A stretch of 64,000 bases of DNA from Desulfobotulus pelophilus (lineage in GTDB: Bacteria > Desulfobacterota > Desulfobacteria > Desulfobacterales > ASO4-4). This document shows, in pieces, positions 35,533 to 44,651 of this stretch. A model generated the notes under the pieces. It searched no databases. It saw only the letters and a program-made list of their open reading frames with translations, and was not told the origin of the DNA. Positions within the stretch are counted from its first letter, which is position 1. Each line of letters begins with the position of its first letter. The stretch spans positions 87,275 through 151,274 of the forward strand of contig NZ_JAPFPW010000011.1 in assembly GCF_026155325.1 (NCBI RefSeq), read 5' to 3'. Made by a program: the position numbers and the translations under genes.

Positions 35533-35771
35533 GGTAGTATATTCAAGGTGGTTGTTATTCCGTCAACGTGCTCTCTTCCCCTTGAATGAGGGCAGAAAGC
35601 CCTAAAAGAGCATTTTCCCTGTTGATGTATTTCTTAAGATTTTAGAGAGAGGGCAAGGTCTGGAGTGGCTTGCTGCATAGCATTGCATGGGGCGCAGCGT
35701 CGCCTTTTCCTAGAGTTACTCAGAGTTATCAGGAATTTTTTTGATTCCAACAACCGTTGTCAGGAGATGGG

Positions 35772-36758
35772 GTGAGGCTGAGAAAAAGTCTTCGGAATGC
35801 CATGCTGGTAATGCTGGTTTCCATTACGGCCCTTGGTATTTCTTTTTTCTTGTATATAAGATGGTTTATGGAGGTACGGGCGGGTCTTCTGGAGCTGGCC
35901 AGAACCCTGAATCTGGATGGTGACAGAATTCTTGCTCCGGAAACTTTTAGCGTGGTGCTCACCCTTTCTGTGCTGGTGGGTCTGATTCTGGTGGGCCTCA
36001 GTGTCATTTATTTTTACTACCGCCGTGCCCTTTCCCTTTATCGGGTTCAGAGGCGGTTTTTCAGAAGTTTTACCCATGAACTCAAAACGCCTGTGGCTTC
36101 CATCCGACTGTATCTTGACACCTTTATCCGGCATGAATTGCCACGGGAAGAAGCACTTCGTTATCTTGGCTATATGAAACAGAATGCGGAAAGACTTTCT
36201 GAGCAGATAGAAATGATACTGAATCTTGCCCGGATTGAGGGAGGCGTGACCCCTCTTGCACCGGAACCCGTGGATCTTGGCCGAAAAATTCAGGCCATTC
36301 ATGCCTCGCAACCTCATCTTGCGGTTTTATCCCTCGTGGTGACAGGGGAGAAGGATCCATTGTTTTACCCCGTAGATCCTGTCTTATTCACCATGGTGGT
36401 GACCAACCTCATGGAAAATGCACTGCGCTACAATGACTCGGACAAACCCGCTATGTTGGTAAACCTTGATAAAAGAGAAAAAGACATTCTGCTTTCATTC
36501 AACGATAATGGGCTGGGGCTTCAGAAAAAGCATTTGAAGTCTGTTTTCAGGAGATTTTTCAGGGCCAACCCTATGGGGCCCACACCGGGCACCGGGCTTG
36601 GGCTGCACCTTGTCGGTCATCTGGTACGCATGCATAAAGGACGCATATGGGCAGAGAGCGATGGCCCCGGCCGGGGCTCGACCTTTCTGATCAGCCTTCC
36701 CCTGAAAAAGAGGGACCTTGCCAAAAATGAAAAAAAGAATTCTGATAATAGAAGATGA
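35772..36758 (+). CDS. Two-component sensor histidine kinase
   Basis: About 328 residues with two TM segments (about 11-32 and 61-83) and a short periplasmic loop of roughly 28 residues, HisKA (His102 in FTHELKTPVAS) and HATPase_c (NLMENALRYN, DNGLGL, GTGLGLHLV). The start is most likely the GTG at 35772 with AGGAG five bases upstream; a TTG at 35757 is also in frame. It ends inside the response-regulator gene, overlapping by about 30 bases, a standard kinase-first pair. The small sensor loop suggests that it senses membrane state or a partner protein. Confidence 0.9.
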   Translation: MRLRKSLRNAMLVMLVSITALGISFFLYIRWFMEVRAGLLELARTLNLDGDRILAPETFSVVLTLSVLVGLILVGLSVIYFYYRRALSLYRVQRRFFRSFTHELKTPVASIRLYLDTFIRHELPREEALRYLGYMKQNAERLSEQIEMILNLARIEGGVTPLAPEPVDLGRKIQAIHASQPHLAVLSLVVTGEKDPLFYPVDPVLFTMVVTNLMENALRYNDSDKPAMLVNLDKREKDILLSFNDNGLGLQKKHLKSVFRRFFRANPMGPTPGTGLGLHLVGHLVRMHKGRIWAESDGPGRGSTFLISLPLKKRDLAKNEKKNSDNRR

Positions 36759-37446
36759 CCCCCATCTCAGGGAAGGGATCCGTTTGAACCTTCACCTTGG
36801 TGGATACGAGGTGCTTTGTGCGGCTTCCGGCCAGGAGGGTCTGTTTTTCTGGAAGTCGGAAAAAACAGACCTTGTTATTCTGGATCGCATGCTTCCGGAC
36901 ATGGATGGGCTTCGGGTGCTGGAAGATATCCGAAAAATGGATAAGAATTTTCCCGTACTGATTCTCTCCGCAAAGGGAGAAACGGAAGACAGGAAAAACG
37001 GTCTACGCAAAGGATGTGATGATTACATGTCCAAGCCCTTTGACCTGCAGGAACTGGAACTGCGCATGGAAAGGCTGTTGTACAGGGTAAAGGAGGGCGG
37101 CAGAAGTTCGGAAGAAGATTATCTGTTTGGTGATAATCGCATAGACTGGGAGAGGCGTGTAGCCATAGCGGGTAAGGAGGAGGTGTCCCTTACGGATCAG
37201 GAGTTCCGTATTTTGAGGTATTTTGCGGAAAATCCAGGAAAGCCCGTGAGTCGAGAAGCCATCCTTACCCGTGCTCTGGGCTATGCCGCACCGATTGCAA
37301 CCCGAACGGTAGATAATTTTCTTGTGCGGTTTCGGCGGTATTTTGAGAAAAACCCCCGGAAACCGGAGTTTTTTAAAAGCATCCGGTCCGTTGGCTATCT
37401 GTTTGATCCTTTTGGAGAAAAAAAGGGGAAAGAAGATAAGGACTGA
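36727..37446 (+). CDS. OmpR/PhoB-family response regulator
   Basis: 239 residues: receiver domain (Asp53 in LVILDRMLPDMDGL; Lys in CDDYMSKPFDL) and a C-terminal winged helix (VSLTDQEFRILRYFAENPGKPVSREAILTRALG, TVDNFLVRFRRYFE, IRSVGYLF). It binds DNA as a transcription factor once phosphorylated, presumably by the kinase whose gene it overlaps. I use the ATG at 36727; a TTG three codons earlier is in frame. Targets unknown. Confidence 0.94.
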   Translation: MKKRILIIEDDPHLREGIRLNLHLGGYEVLCAASGQEGLFFWKSEKTDLVILDRMLPDMDGLRVLEDIRKMDKNFPVLILSAKGETEDRKNGLRKGCDDYMSKPFDLQELELRMERLLYRVKEGGRSSEEDYLFGDNRIDWERRVAIAGKEEVSLTDQEFRILRYFAENPGKPVSREAILTRALGYAAPIATRTVDNFLVRFRRYFEKNPRKPEFFKSIRSVGYLFDPFGEKKGKEDKD

Positions 37447-37536
37447 ACCGGTGGAGAGCTGCCCGAAAGGTTCTTTCATCCGGCCGCACTCCGAAGGCTG
37501 GATGAGTGACCGGAATGAAACGGTACCGGAGCAGGT

Positions 37537-37561
37537 AAAAAGGGCAGGAAGCCCTTTTTTT
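37537..37561. terminator. Bidirectional terminator between the response regulator and lpdA
   Basis: AAAAAGGGC-AGGAA-GCCCTTTTTTT: a 9-base stem with T-run on the plus strand and a run of A on the other side, placed between two converging genes, so it can serve both. Confidence 0.85.
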
Positions 37562-37600
37562 CTGCCCTTGGAATGCTGAAGGAGGTAAGAATGGCAGATA

Positions 37601-39016
37601 TTATCCGTGAACTGCCATGCCAAGCCCTTTCCGTGCGGCTTCTGAACAGATTTCGCTTAAGGTTGGATGGGCATGGATGGTCTCTGCCAGATCTTTTAGT
37701 GTCAGCCTTTTGTTTACGGCAAGGGTCATTTCCGCTATCAGTTCCGTTGTGTGGCATCCCACCATATGGCAACCGAGTATGCGGCCGGACGCAGCTTCAC
37801 TGATGAGCACCGCTTCTCCGGCCAGACTGTCTGCTGCATGGGCCTTCCCCAGGCTCCGGAAAAGTACGCCCGTTGTGTTGACGTTGTAACCGAGGGCTCT
37901 GGCTCTGTCGGCGGTCAGGCCCACAAAGGCCAGCTCGGGATCCGTAAAAACAGCCGAAGGAACGGCATCGTACCGCATGGTGCTTTTCATCCCCATGGCT
38001 CTTTCCGCAGCCACACGGCCTTCCATGGAAGCAACATGGGCCAGCATGATTTTTTCCGGTCCTGTACAGTCACCAATGGCATAGACACCGTCTGCTTCTG
38101 TTTCCATGCCATCGTTTACGGGAAGATAGCCTTCGGCATCTGTTTGTATTCCCAGTTTTTCCAGCCCAAGATTCTCTGTCTGTGGACTTCTGCCCACACA
38201 GACTATGAGGCAGGAAGCTTCCAGAAACTCAGGCTCTGCCGGACTGTTGCGTACAGTTTCCAACTGTACCCGGATACCGGCATGGTTTTTTTCCATGGAC
38301 ACCACCCGTTTTCCCGTATGGATGACTGTTTTGTTCTTTTTGAACTCCCGTGCGAGCAGCTTTGAGGCGGAAGCATCCAGTCCAGGGATCGGAAGGATGC
38401 GGTCTGCCATTTCCACCAGAGTTACCCGGCTTCCGAGACCGGAAAGGATGGAGGCGAACTCGCATCCCACAACACCTGCCCCGAGAATGATGGCTGATGA
38501 TGGCAGAGTTTTCGTACGGAGAAAATCGTTGGAAGAAAGGCAGTGCACCCCGTCAAAGGGCAGAAAGGGAAGCTCTGCAGGCCGGGTGCCGGGCGCAAGG
38601 ATGAGTCTGTCCCATTCCACGTTCCGGTCTTCTCCCTCTTTGCTGGTAATGGTAAGTTGTCCCGGGCCTGTTATGCGGCCCAGTCCTTTACCATAATGGA
38701 TTTTATGGTGGCGGATGAGGCTTTCAATGCCTTTTTGCTGGGTGGCAATCACGGTCTGTTGTTTCTGCTGCAGAACCGCCATGTCCATCCGGGGAGGGTT
38801 GTCGAGATGAATACCAAATGTTTTAGCCTGGTTGATCTGGCGCATGATCCGGGCAGCTGTAACCATCACTTTGGATGGAATGCAACCCCAGTTGAGGCAG
38901 GTACCGCCGAGGGCTTCTTTTTCCACAAGGCAGACCTCCGCGCCCAGTTCTGCGGCCCGTATGGCGGCCATATAGCCCCCGGGACCGGCTCCGATCACAG
39001 TTACGCGCATTGTCAT
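37601..39016 (-). CDS. lpdA: Dihydrolipoyl dehydrogenase
   Basis: About 471 residues. FAD-binding VIGAGPGGYMAAIRAAELGA, redox-active disulfide GGTCLNWGCIPSK (Cys40, Cys45), NAD-binding ILGAGVVGCEFASIL, the FAD segment DGVYAIGDCTG and the C-terminal HAHPTLSE with the catalytic His-Glu pair. It reoxidises the lipoyl arm of GcvH (and possibly of 2-oxoacid complexes) with NAD. AAGGAG precedes the ATG at 39016. It is divergent from gcvT, and the two operons share a 212-base control region, supporting a role as the L protein of glycine cleavage. Confidence 0.96.
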   Translation of the reverse strand: MTMRVTVIGAGPGGYMAAIRAAELGAEVCLVEKEALGGTCLNWGCIPSKVMVTAARIMRQINQAKTFGIHLDNPPRMDMAVLQQKQQTVIATQQKGIESLIRHHKIHYGKGLGRITGPGQLTITSKEGEDRNVEWDRLILAPGTRPAELPFLPFDGVHCLSSNDFLRTKTLPSSAIILGAGVVGCEFASILSGLGSRVTLVEMADRILPIPGLDASASKLLAREFKKNKTVIHTGKRVVSMEKNHAGIRVQLETVRNSPAEPEFLEASCLIVCVGRSPQTENLGLEKLGIQTDAEGYLPVNDGMETEADGVYAIGDCTGPEKIMLAHVASMEGRVAAERAMGMKSTMRYDAVPSAVFTDPELAFVGLTADRARALGYNVNTTGVLFRSLGKAHAADSLAGEAVLISEAASGRILGCHMVGCHTTELIAEMTLAVNKRLTLKDLAETIHAHPTLSEICSEAARKGLGMAVHG

Positions 39017-39228
39017 GAAAAACTCCTTACAAAATGTACTTGTACTTTGGGGGAGGACTTGCCAAAACCTTGCAGGAACTCTGCCGGTATTCATTGCTGG
39101 CAGGTCTGTAAGGTACCACAAAATAAAGAGAGAGCAAGGGCCGTTCCTTTTTGGCGGAAGGTCTTTTGGGGTAGTCATTTGCCCGGTATCCCATGGATTG
39201 CCATTATTGCTGGAAAGAAAGGATAGGG

Positions 39229-40506
39229 ATGCAAGCGACAATTCAAAGAACCCGGTTATATGCAGAGCATCAGAAACTTGGGGCCAACATGGCTGACTTT
39301 GGTGGCTATGAAATGCCGCTATGGTATCCAGCGGGAGTAAGAGCCGAGCATCTGAGTGTGCTTAGGGCCGCCGGAATGTTTGACACCAGCCATATGGCCC
39401 TTGTCCGTGTATCCGGTTCTGACAGCCGCCGTCTTCTGCAGGCGCTGTTTACCAAAGATCTGGATCGCTGTACCGGACCGAAGGGTCTTCCCCTTGCGCC
39501 GGGGCGGTGCGCCTATGGCGCATTCTGTAACGAAAAGGGCCATGTGCTGGATGACGCCCTTGTCTATATGCTGGAACGGGATCATTATCTTGTGGTGGTG
39601 AATGCCGGTATGGGGGGGGTGCTGGCCGCTCATCTCCGTTCCTTTACCGGAAACCATGCGGCGGTTGTGGAGGATCTGACAGACCAGGTCGGCAAGGTGG
39701 ATGTACAGGGTCCGATGGCTGGTAAAATCCTTTCTCTTGTACTGAAGGATGCGGAAGCGGTGTTATCATCCATGCCCTATTTTTCCTTTAAAGGGGATTG
39801 GACACTTTTCGGCAAATCTGCCCTCTGCCTTTTGAAGGATGATACATCCGTTCTCCTTTCCCGGACCGGGTATACGGGAGAATTTGGTTTTGAGATCTTT
39901 TGTGCTATGGATGCGGTGGAAAGGGTATGGCATCTTCTTCTTGCGGCGGGAAGTCCTATGGGACTCATACCCTGCGGTCTTGCGGCAAGGGATTCTTTGC
40001 GTACGGGAGCCCTTCTGCCCCTTTCCCATCAGGATATCGGAAACTGGCCTTTTGTGAATCATCCCTGGACCTTTGCCCTGCCTTTTATGGAGAACGGAAA
40101 GGGGTTTACCAAAGGGTTTCTGGGAGATGAAGCCCTGATGATGGCTGCCGATGATGTGCCCCATACCCTGGCTTTTGTGGCCGCAGATCTGCGTAAGGTG
40201 ACGGCAGGGCCGGATACCAAAGTTCTTCTGGGAGGAGAAGTCATCGGCCGGGTGCTGACCTGTGTGACGGATATGGGCATGGCCATGAGGGATGGAGTGC
40301 TCTATTCCGTGAACAGCCCGGATAAGCCGGAGGATCTTGTGATAAAAGGCCTTGCCTGTGGCTTTGTGCTTGTGGACACAAGGCTGGAACCCGGAACCAT
40401 GCTTGAGTTGAAGGATGAAAAAAGGAAGCTCCCCGTCAGGGTGGTTCAGGATTTGCGTCCGGCCCGTACAGCCAGAAAGGCGCTGGCTTCCCTGTTGGAT
40501 AAATGA
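39229..40506 (+). CDS. gcvT: Glycine cleavage system aminomethyltransferase (T protein)
   Basis: About 425 residues, longer than the usual 360-370. Moves the aminomethyl carbon from GcvH to tetrahydrofolate, releasing ammonia. N-terminal folate-binding domain with YAEHQKLGANMADFGGYEMPLWY, FDTSHMALVRVSG, LSRTGYTGEFGFEIF and GLAARDSLRTGALLPLSHQDI; C-terminal beta-barrel with LRPARTARKAL at the end. The start is the ATG at 39229 with AAGGATAGGG upstream. First gene of gcvT-gcvH-gcvPA-gcvPB-lipB-lipA. I could not find a glycine riboswitch in the leader. Confidence 0.95.
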   Translation: MQATIQRTRLYAEHQKLGANMADFGGYEMPLWYPAGVRAEHLSVLRAAGMFDTSHMALVRVSGSDSRRLLQALFTKDLDRCTGPKGLPLAPGRCAYGAFCNEKGHVLDDALVYMLERDHYLVVVNAGMGGVLAAHLRSFTGNHAAVVEDLTDQVGKVDVQGPMAGKILSLVLKDAEAVLSSMPYFSFKGDWTLFGKSALCLLKDDTSVLLSRTGYTGEFGFEIFCAMDAVERVWHLLLAAGSPMGLIPCGLAARDSLRTGALLPLSHQDIGNWPFVNHPWTFALPFMENGKGFTKGFLGDEALMMAADDVPHTLAFVAADLRKVTAGPDTKVLLGGEVIGRVLTCVTDMGMAMRDGVLYSVNSPDKPEDLVIKGLACGFVLVDTRLEPGTMLELKDEKRKLPVRVVQDLRPARTARKALASLLDK

Positions 40507-40643
40507 TGTTTTTCCCAGTGAATCGGATGCTGAAGAGCGGGGGCAGTCGCCTTTGTCATCTCCGGATGGAAGACGGAATATGGCTGCATGAGGTTTCTTG
40601 CCCTTTTGGATTTCATAGTACACCCAATTTTTAAGGAGAAGTC

Positions 40644-41045
40644 ATGAAGGAAATGGAAGATATCCGCATTCCGGAACACCTGCGATACAGCGAAGGGCAT
40701 GAGTGGATCAGTGCAGAGGCAATCCCTTTGCGCATGGGAGTAACGGATTATGCTCAGGATCAGCTGGGAGATGTGGTTTTTGTGGAACTGCCTGAGCCGG
40801 GAACTCGATTTGAGCGGGGCGATGTCTGTGCCACAGTGGAGTCTGTCAAGGCTGTCAGCGAAGTGTATATGCCTCTGTCCGGTACCATTACCGGAGTGAA
40901 CAGAATCCTTGAGGACAGCCCGGAAACCGTTAACGTTTCTCCCTATGACGAGGGCTGGATTATGGAAATCACACCGGATGATCCGGCAGATCTGGGTCAT
41001 CTCATGGACAGCGATGCCTACCGGAATATACTGAAGGGACTGTGA
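40644..41045 (+). CDS. gcvH: Glycine cleavage system H protein
   Basis: 133 residues. Lipoyl-carrier protein: YSEGHEWI, GVTDYAQDQLGDVVFVELPEPG, and the lipoylation site Lys69 in VESVKAVSEVY. SD AAGGAG seven bases before the ATG. The stop is one base from the gcvPA start (TGACATG), showing coupling. The lipoyl group is likely provided by the LipB and LipA proteins encoded downstream. Confidence 0.97.
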   Translation: MKEMEDIRIPEHLRYSEGHEWISAEAIPLRMGVTDYAQDQLGDVVFVELPEPGTRFERGDVCATVESVKAVSEVYMPLSGTITGVNRILEDSPETVNVSPYDEGWIMEITPDDPADLGHLMDSDAYRNILKGL

Positions 41046-41046
41046 C

Positions 41047-42393
41047 ATGCGCTATCTGCCCCATACTCAGGAAGATGTGACCGCCATGCTGGAAACCATA
41101 GGCGTCTCCTCCGTGGAAGATCTTTTCGATGCCGTCCCCGAAGACAGCAGGCCTTTGCATCCCCTTGATCTGGAGCCCCCTCTTTCGGAATGGGATCTCG
41201 TACGCCGGATGGAGTCTATGGCCCGGAATCACGCCTCTGCTGACAGGGCACGGGTTTTTCTGGGGGCAGGCAGTTATTCCCACCATATTCCGGCAATTAT
41301 TCCCCAGCTTCTGGGACGTTCCGAGTTCACAACGGCTTATACTCCCTATCAGCCGGAAGTGAGTCAGGGAACCCTGCAGGCGATTTTTGAATATCAGACC
41401 CTTACGGCTCGGCTGCTGGGCATGGATCTGGCCAATGCCTCCATGTATGACGGAGCCTCGGCCCTTGCCGAAGCCCTGCTCATGGCCCTTCGTTTAGGGA
41501 AGGGGAAAAAAAAGGTGGCCCTTTCCCGGGCCATCCATCCCCGCTACAGGGAGGTGGTGAAAACCTATTGCTCTCCTGCGGAATTCGAGCTTGTGGAACT
41601 CCCCTTTGATCCGGAAAGTGGCACAACGGATTTTTCAGGCCTGAAGGATATGGAAGGCCTGGCAGCCCTTGCCGTACAGAGCCCTAATATTTTTGGCTGT
41701 ATCGAGAATCTTGCCGAAGCTGCGAACCTTGCTCACGAAAGCCAGAGCCTCCTTGTGGCGGCTTTTACGGAACCTCTGGCCTTTGGTCTCATTCGGAATC
41801 CGGGGAGCCAGGGAGCAGACATTGTCTGCGGAGAAGGGCAGAGCTTTGGGATTCCGCAGAGTTTCGGCGGCCCGGGGCTGGGCATGTTTGCCTGCCGCAT
41901 GACCCATGTAAGAAACATGCCGGGCAGGGTGGTGGGCGAGACAAAAGATGTGAATGGAGAGCGGGGTTTTGTTCTTACCCTGTCCACCAGAGAACAGCAT
42001 ATTCGCAGGGAAAAGGCTACCTCTAACATCTGCTCCAATCAGGGTCTCTGTGCAACGGCATCCGCCATGTATATGGCCGCCCTCGGAGGCACGGGTATAA
42101 GGGAGCTTGCTGCCCAGAACCGTGACAAGGCCGCTTTTCTGATGGGTATTCTGGAAGGGACCGGTTTCCGGCCTGTGTTTTCCAGCCCGGTTTTCAATGA
42201 GTTCGTCATGAAAGCACCGGATGGTTTTGCAGCGATTCATGCGAAACTGATGGAAAGGAATATGGTTGCGGGTATGAGTCTCGGGAGCTGGTACCCGGAA
42301 CTGGAAGGGGCTTACCTTTTCTGCGCTACGGAAACCCAGTCACGGGAAGATATGGAAGCACTGGCAGAGGCCATTGAGGAGGAAATGTCATGA
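41047..42393 (+). CDS. gcvPA: Glycine dehydrogenase (decarboxylating) subunit 1
   Basis: 448 residues. The N-terminal half of a split P protein: RYLPHTQEDVTAMLETIG, FLGAGSYSHHIPAIIPQLL, YTPYQPEVSQGTLQAIFEYQ and IRREKATSNICSNQGLCA. It forms an alpha2beta2 enzyme with subunit 2 that decarboxylates glycine with PLP and transfers the aminomethyl group to lipoyl-GcvH. It lacks the PLP lysine, as expected. Four-base ATGA overlap with gcvPB ensures equal synthesis. Confidence 0.96.
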   Translation: MRYLPHTQEDVTAMLETIGVSSVEDLFDAVPEDSRPLHPLDLEPPLSEWDLVRRMESMARNHASADRARVFLGAGSYSHHIPAIIPQLLGRSEFTTAYTPYQPEVSQGTLQAIFEYQTLTARLLGMDLANASMYDGASALAEALLMALRLGKGKKKVALSRAIHPRYREVVKTYCSPAEFELVELPFDPESGTTDFSGLKDMEGLAALAVQSPNIFGCIENLAEAANLAHESQSLLVAAFTEPLAFGLIRNPGSQGADIVCGEGQSFGIPQSFGGPGLGMFACRMTHVRNMPGRVVGETKDVNGERGFVLTLSTREQHIRREKATSNICSNQGLCATASAMYMAALGGTGIRELAAQNRDKAAFLMGILEGTGFRPVFSSPVFNEFVMKAPDGFAAIHAKLMERNMVAGMSLGSWYPELEGAYLFCATETQSREDMEALAEAIEEEMS

Positions 42394-43850
42394 AGGGTGA
42401 CTATGCGTCAACGGGTCTGATTTTTAAAGAGCCTCTGCTTTGGGAAAAGGGAAGAAAAGGGCGCAGGGCCTTTTCCATGCCCGAAAGGGATGTACCGGAA
42501 GCGGAGGCTCTGCCGGAGGGTCTGGCGGGAGAAGGGCCGGATTTTCCGGATCTTTCGGAGCTGGAGGTAGTGCGTCATTATACACGGCTTTCCCAGTGGA
42601 ATTTTGGCGTGGATTCGGGGATGTATCCTCTGGGGTCCTGCACCATGAAATACAATCCCAAAATTCATGAAAAACTGGCGGCTCTGCCGGGTTTTGCCAT
42701 GGCCCATCCCCTGCTGCCGGAGAGCCTGAGTCAGGGAGCCCTTGGGCTGATGTATGAGTTGCAGCAAATGCTGAAGGCCATTACGGGTCTGGATGCCGTC
42801 AGCCTGCAGCCAGCAGCCGGAGCACAGGGAGAACTCTGCGGCATGATGCTGTTTGAGGCCTGTTTCCGGGCAAGGGGAGAAAAACGGCATAAAATTATTA
42901 TTCCGGATACGGCCCATGGCACCAATCCCGCTTCGGCGGCTCTCTGCGGCATGAAGCCCGTGGCTTTGAGATCCGGTGCGGACAGCATCCTTCATCCCGA
43001 AGATGTGGCAGCACTGATGGATGAACACACGGCCGGTATCATGATCACCAATCCCAACACCCTCGGGCTTTTTGAAAGCAACATGGCGGCCATTGCTGCC
43101 ATTGTGCATGAAAAAGGGGGGCTTGTGTACTGTGACGGTGCCAATATGAATGCCGTCATGGGATATGTGGACATGAAGCGTATGGGAGTGGATGTGGTGC
43201 ATTTCAACCTGCACAAAACCTTTTCCACACCCCATGGTGGCGGAGGACCCGGTGCCGGGCCTGTGTGTGTGCGCGCCGAGCTGGAACCCTTTTTACCTCT
43301 GCCCCGTATTGTGAAAAATGAAAGAGGCTACGGGCTGAAGGAAGATTGTCCCTTGAGCATCGGTCGTCTGCATGCGTTTTACGGTAATTTTGGTGTGCTG
43401 CTCAAAGCATGGGCCTATATCCGCAGCCTTGGTGCGGATCTGAAAAAAGTCAGTGAACTGGCCGTGCTTAATGCCAACTATATCCGCTCCGGGCTGAAGG
43501 ATACATACGATGTTGCCTATGATGGCATCTGCATGCATGAATGTGTTTTTTCAGATAAAACCTTGAAAATATTGGGCGTGACAACGCTGGATGTGGCGAA
43601 AAGGCTGATTGATCTGGGTTTCCATCCCCCAACGGTTTATTTCCCTCTGGTAGTTTCCGGCGCATTGATGGTGGAGCCCACGGAAACGGAAACCAGAGAA
43701 GAACTGGATCGTTTTATGGAAGCCATGCGCCGTATCCGGGAAGAGGCGGAAGAAAATCCTGAAATACTGAAAAGTGCCCCCTTACGGACAAAGGTGCGTC
43801 GTCTGGATGAAACGGCGGCAGCCAGGAACCCCTGCCTTTGCGGGAGGTAA
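42390..43850 (+). CDS. gcvPB: Glycine dehydrogenase (decarboxylating) subunit 2
   Basis: 486 residues, the PLP-carrying half of the split P protein. PLP lysine Lys276 in FNLHKTFSTPHGGGGPG, plus PLGSCTMKYNP, LQPAAGAQGELCGM, PDTAHGTNPASAA and the phosphate-site region NPNTLGLFE. Acts with GcvPA in glycine decarboxylation. Split GcvP is typical of Gram-positives, thermophiles and many Desulfobacterota. The reaction is reversible, so in an anaerobe it could also serve glycine synthesis. Confidence 0.97.
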   Translation: MKGDYASTGLIFKEPLLWEKGRKGRRAFSMPERDVPEAEALPEGLAGEGPDFPDLSELEVVRHYTRLSQWNFGVDSGMYPLGSCTMKYNPKIHEKLAALPGFAMAHPLLPESLSQGALGLMYELQQMLKAITGLDAVSLQPAAGAQGELCGMMLFEACFRARGEKRHKIIIPDTAHGTNPASAALCGMKPVALRSGADSILHPEDVAALMDEHTAGIMITNPNTLGLFESNMAAIAAIVHEKGGLVYCDGANMNAVMGYVDMKRMGVDVVHFNLHKTFSTPHGGGGPGAGPVCVRAELEPFLPLPRIVKNERGYGLKEDCPLSIGRLHAFYGNFGVLLKAWAYIRSLGADLKKVSELAVLNANYIRSGLKDTYDVAYDGICMHECVFSDKTLKILGVTTLDVAKRLIDLGFHPPTVYFPLVVSGALMVEPTETETREELDRFMEAMRRIREEAEENPEILKSAPLRTKVRRLDETAAARNPCLCGR

Positions 43851-43854
43851 TCCG

Positions 43855-43901
43855 CTTTCACCCCAGCTTCTCCCTTTGAGAGAGGGGCCGGGGATGAAGG
43901 G
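43855..43901. repeat. REP-like palindromic repeat between gcvPB and lipB
   Basis: CTTTCACCCC-AGCTTCTCCC-TTTGA-GAGAGGGGCC-GGGGATGAAGGG is an imperfect palindrome just after the gcvPB stop. The CACCCC..CTCTCCC..GAGAGGG..CCGGGG pattern resembles dispersed REP elements seen in many proteobacterial genomes. It could form a hairpin in the mRNA. Copy number cannot be judged from this window. Confidence 0.5.
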
Positions 43902-43997
43902 AATTGTTCGGAAAAATACGGAAATAATTTTGGATATGAAAATATCCACACAATGGAAAACCGTTCTGACAGCCATTTCAGAAACTGAAATTACACT

Positions 43998-44651
43998 ATG
44001 TTTAGTATTGAAGATCTGGGGATCATTTCCTTTGAAGAGGCGGAAAAAAAACAGATAGGGGTTTTCAGGGAAAAGCAGCAGTTCCCGGACCGGGAAGATG
44101 TGCTTTTTTTTGTGGAACATGTTCCTGTTTTTTCATTGGGAAAAAGGGGGGGCAGCCAGTATTTCCGGATTTCGGAAAAGATCCTTCTGGAAAAGGGTTT
44201 TTCCATTGTGCATACGGAGCGCGGCGGACTGGTTACCTTTCATGGCCCGGGACAACTTGTGGCCTATCCTGTGTTTGATATTCACAGGCGAGGGCTCGGG
44301 GTCCGCCAATGGGTGGATTTTCTGGAAAGCACACTGGTTGCATGCTGCAGGACTCTGGGGTTGAAGGCCTGTGGGAAGAAAGATGCCCGTGGGCTTTGGG
44401 TGAATGATCGCAAGCTGGGCAGTGTGGGTGTCTGTATCCGTAAAGGAATCAGCCTGCATGGCATTGCCCTGAATGTTGCCATGGATCTTACTCCCTTTTC
44501 CATGATTGCACCCTGTGGCATGGATATCACTGTTACCTCCCTTGAAAAGGAACTGGAAGAAACTCCGTCCATGGGTACTGTGAAAGCCGCCATGGCAGCG
44601 GCCTTTGCCGCTCTTGAACCTACGGTTTTGCAGGAAAGAGGCGTCCATTGA
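43998..44651 (+). CDS. lipB: Lipoyl(octanoyl) transferase LipB
   Basis: 217 residues. Transfers octanoate from acyl carrier protein to the lipoyl domain lysine of GcvH. Signature RGGLVTFHGPGQLVAYP, catalytic Lys139 in RKLGSVGV and Cys173 in APCGMD are present. Its stop overlaps the TTG start of lipA. Placement behind gcvPB links lipoate supply directly to the glycine cleavage system. Confidence 0.96.
   Translation: MFSIEDLGIISFEEAEKKQIGVFREKQQFPDREDVLFFVEHVPVFSLGKRGGSQYFRISEKILLEKGFSIVHTERGGLVTFHGPGQLVAYPVFDIHRRGLGVRQWVDFLESTLVACCRTLGLKACGKKDARGLWVNDRKLGSVGVCIRKGISLHGIALNVAMDLTPFSMIAPCGMDITVTSLEKELEETPSMGTVKAAMAAAFAALEPTVLQERGVH

Noticed and set aside
39040..39070. GG-N10-GC match (GGGGGAGGACTTGC) upstream of gcvT as a sigma-54 promoter
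   Set aside because: Only the invariant pairs and TTGC match; the -24 hexamer is not TGGCAC.
39017..39228. Glycine riboswitch in the gcvT leader
   Set aside because: The expected tandem aptamer landmarks are not visible; only a covariance search could rule it out fully.
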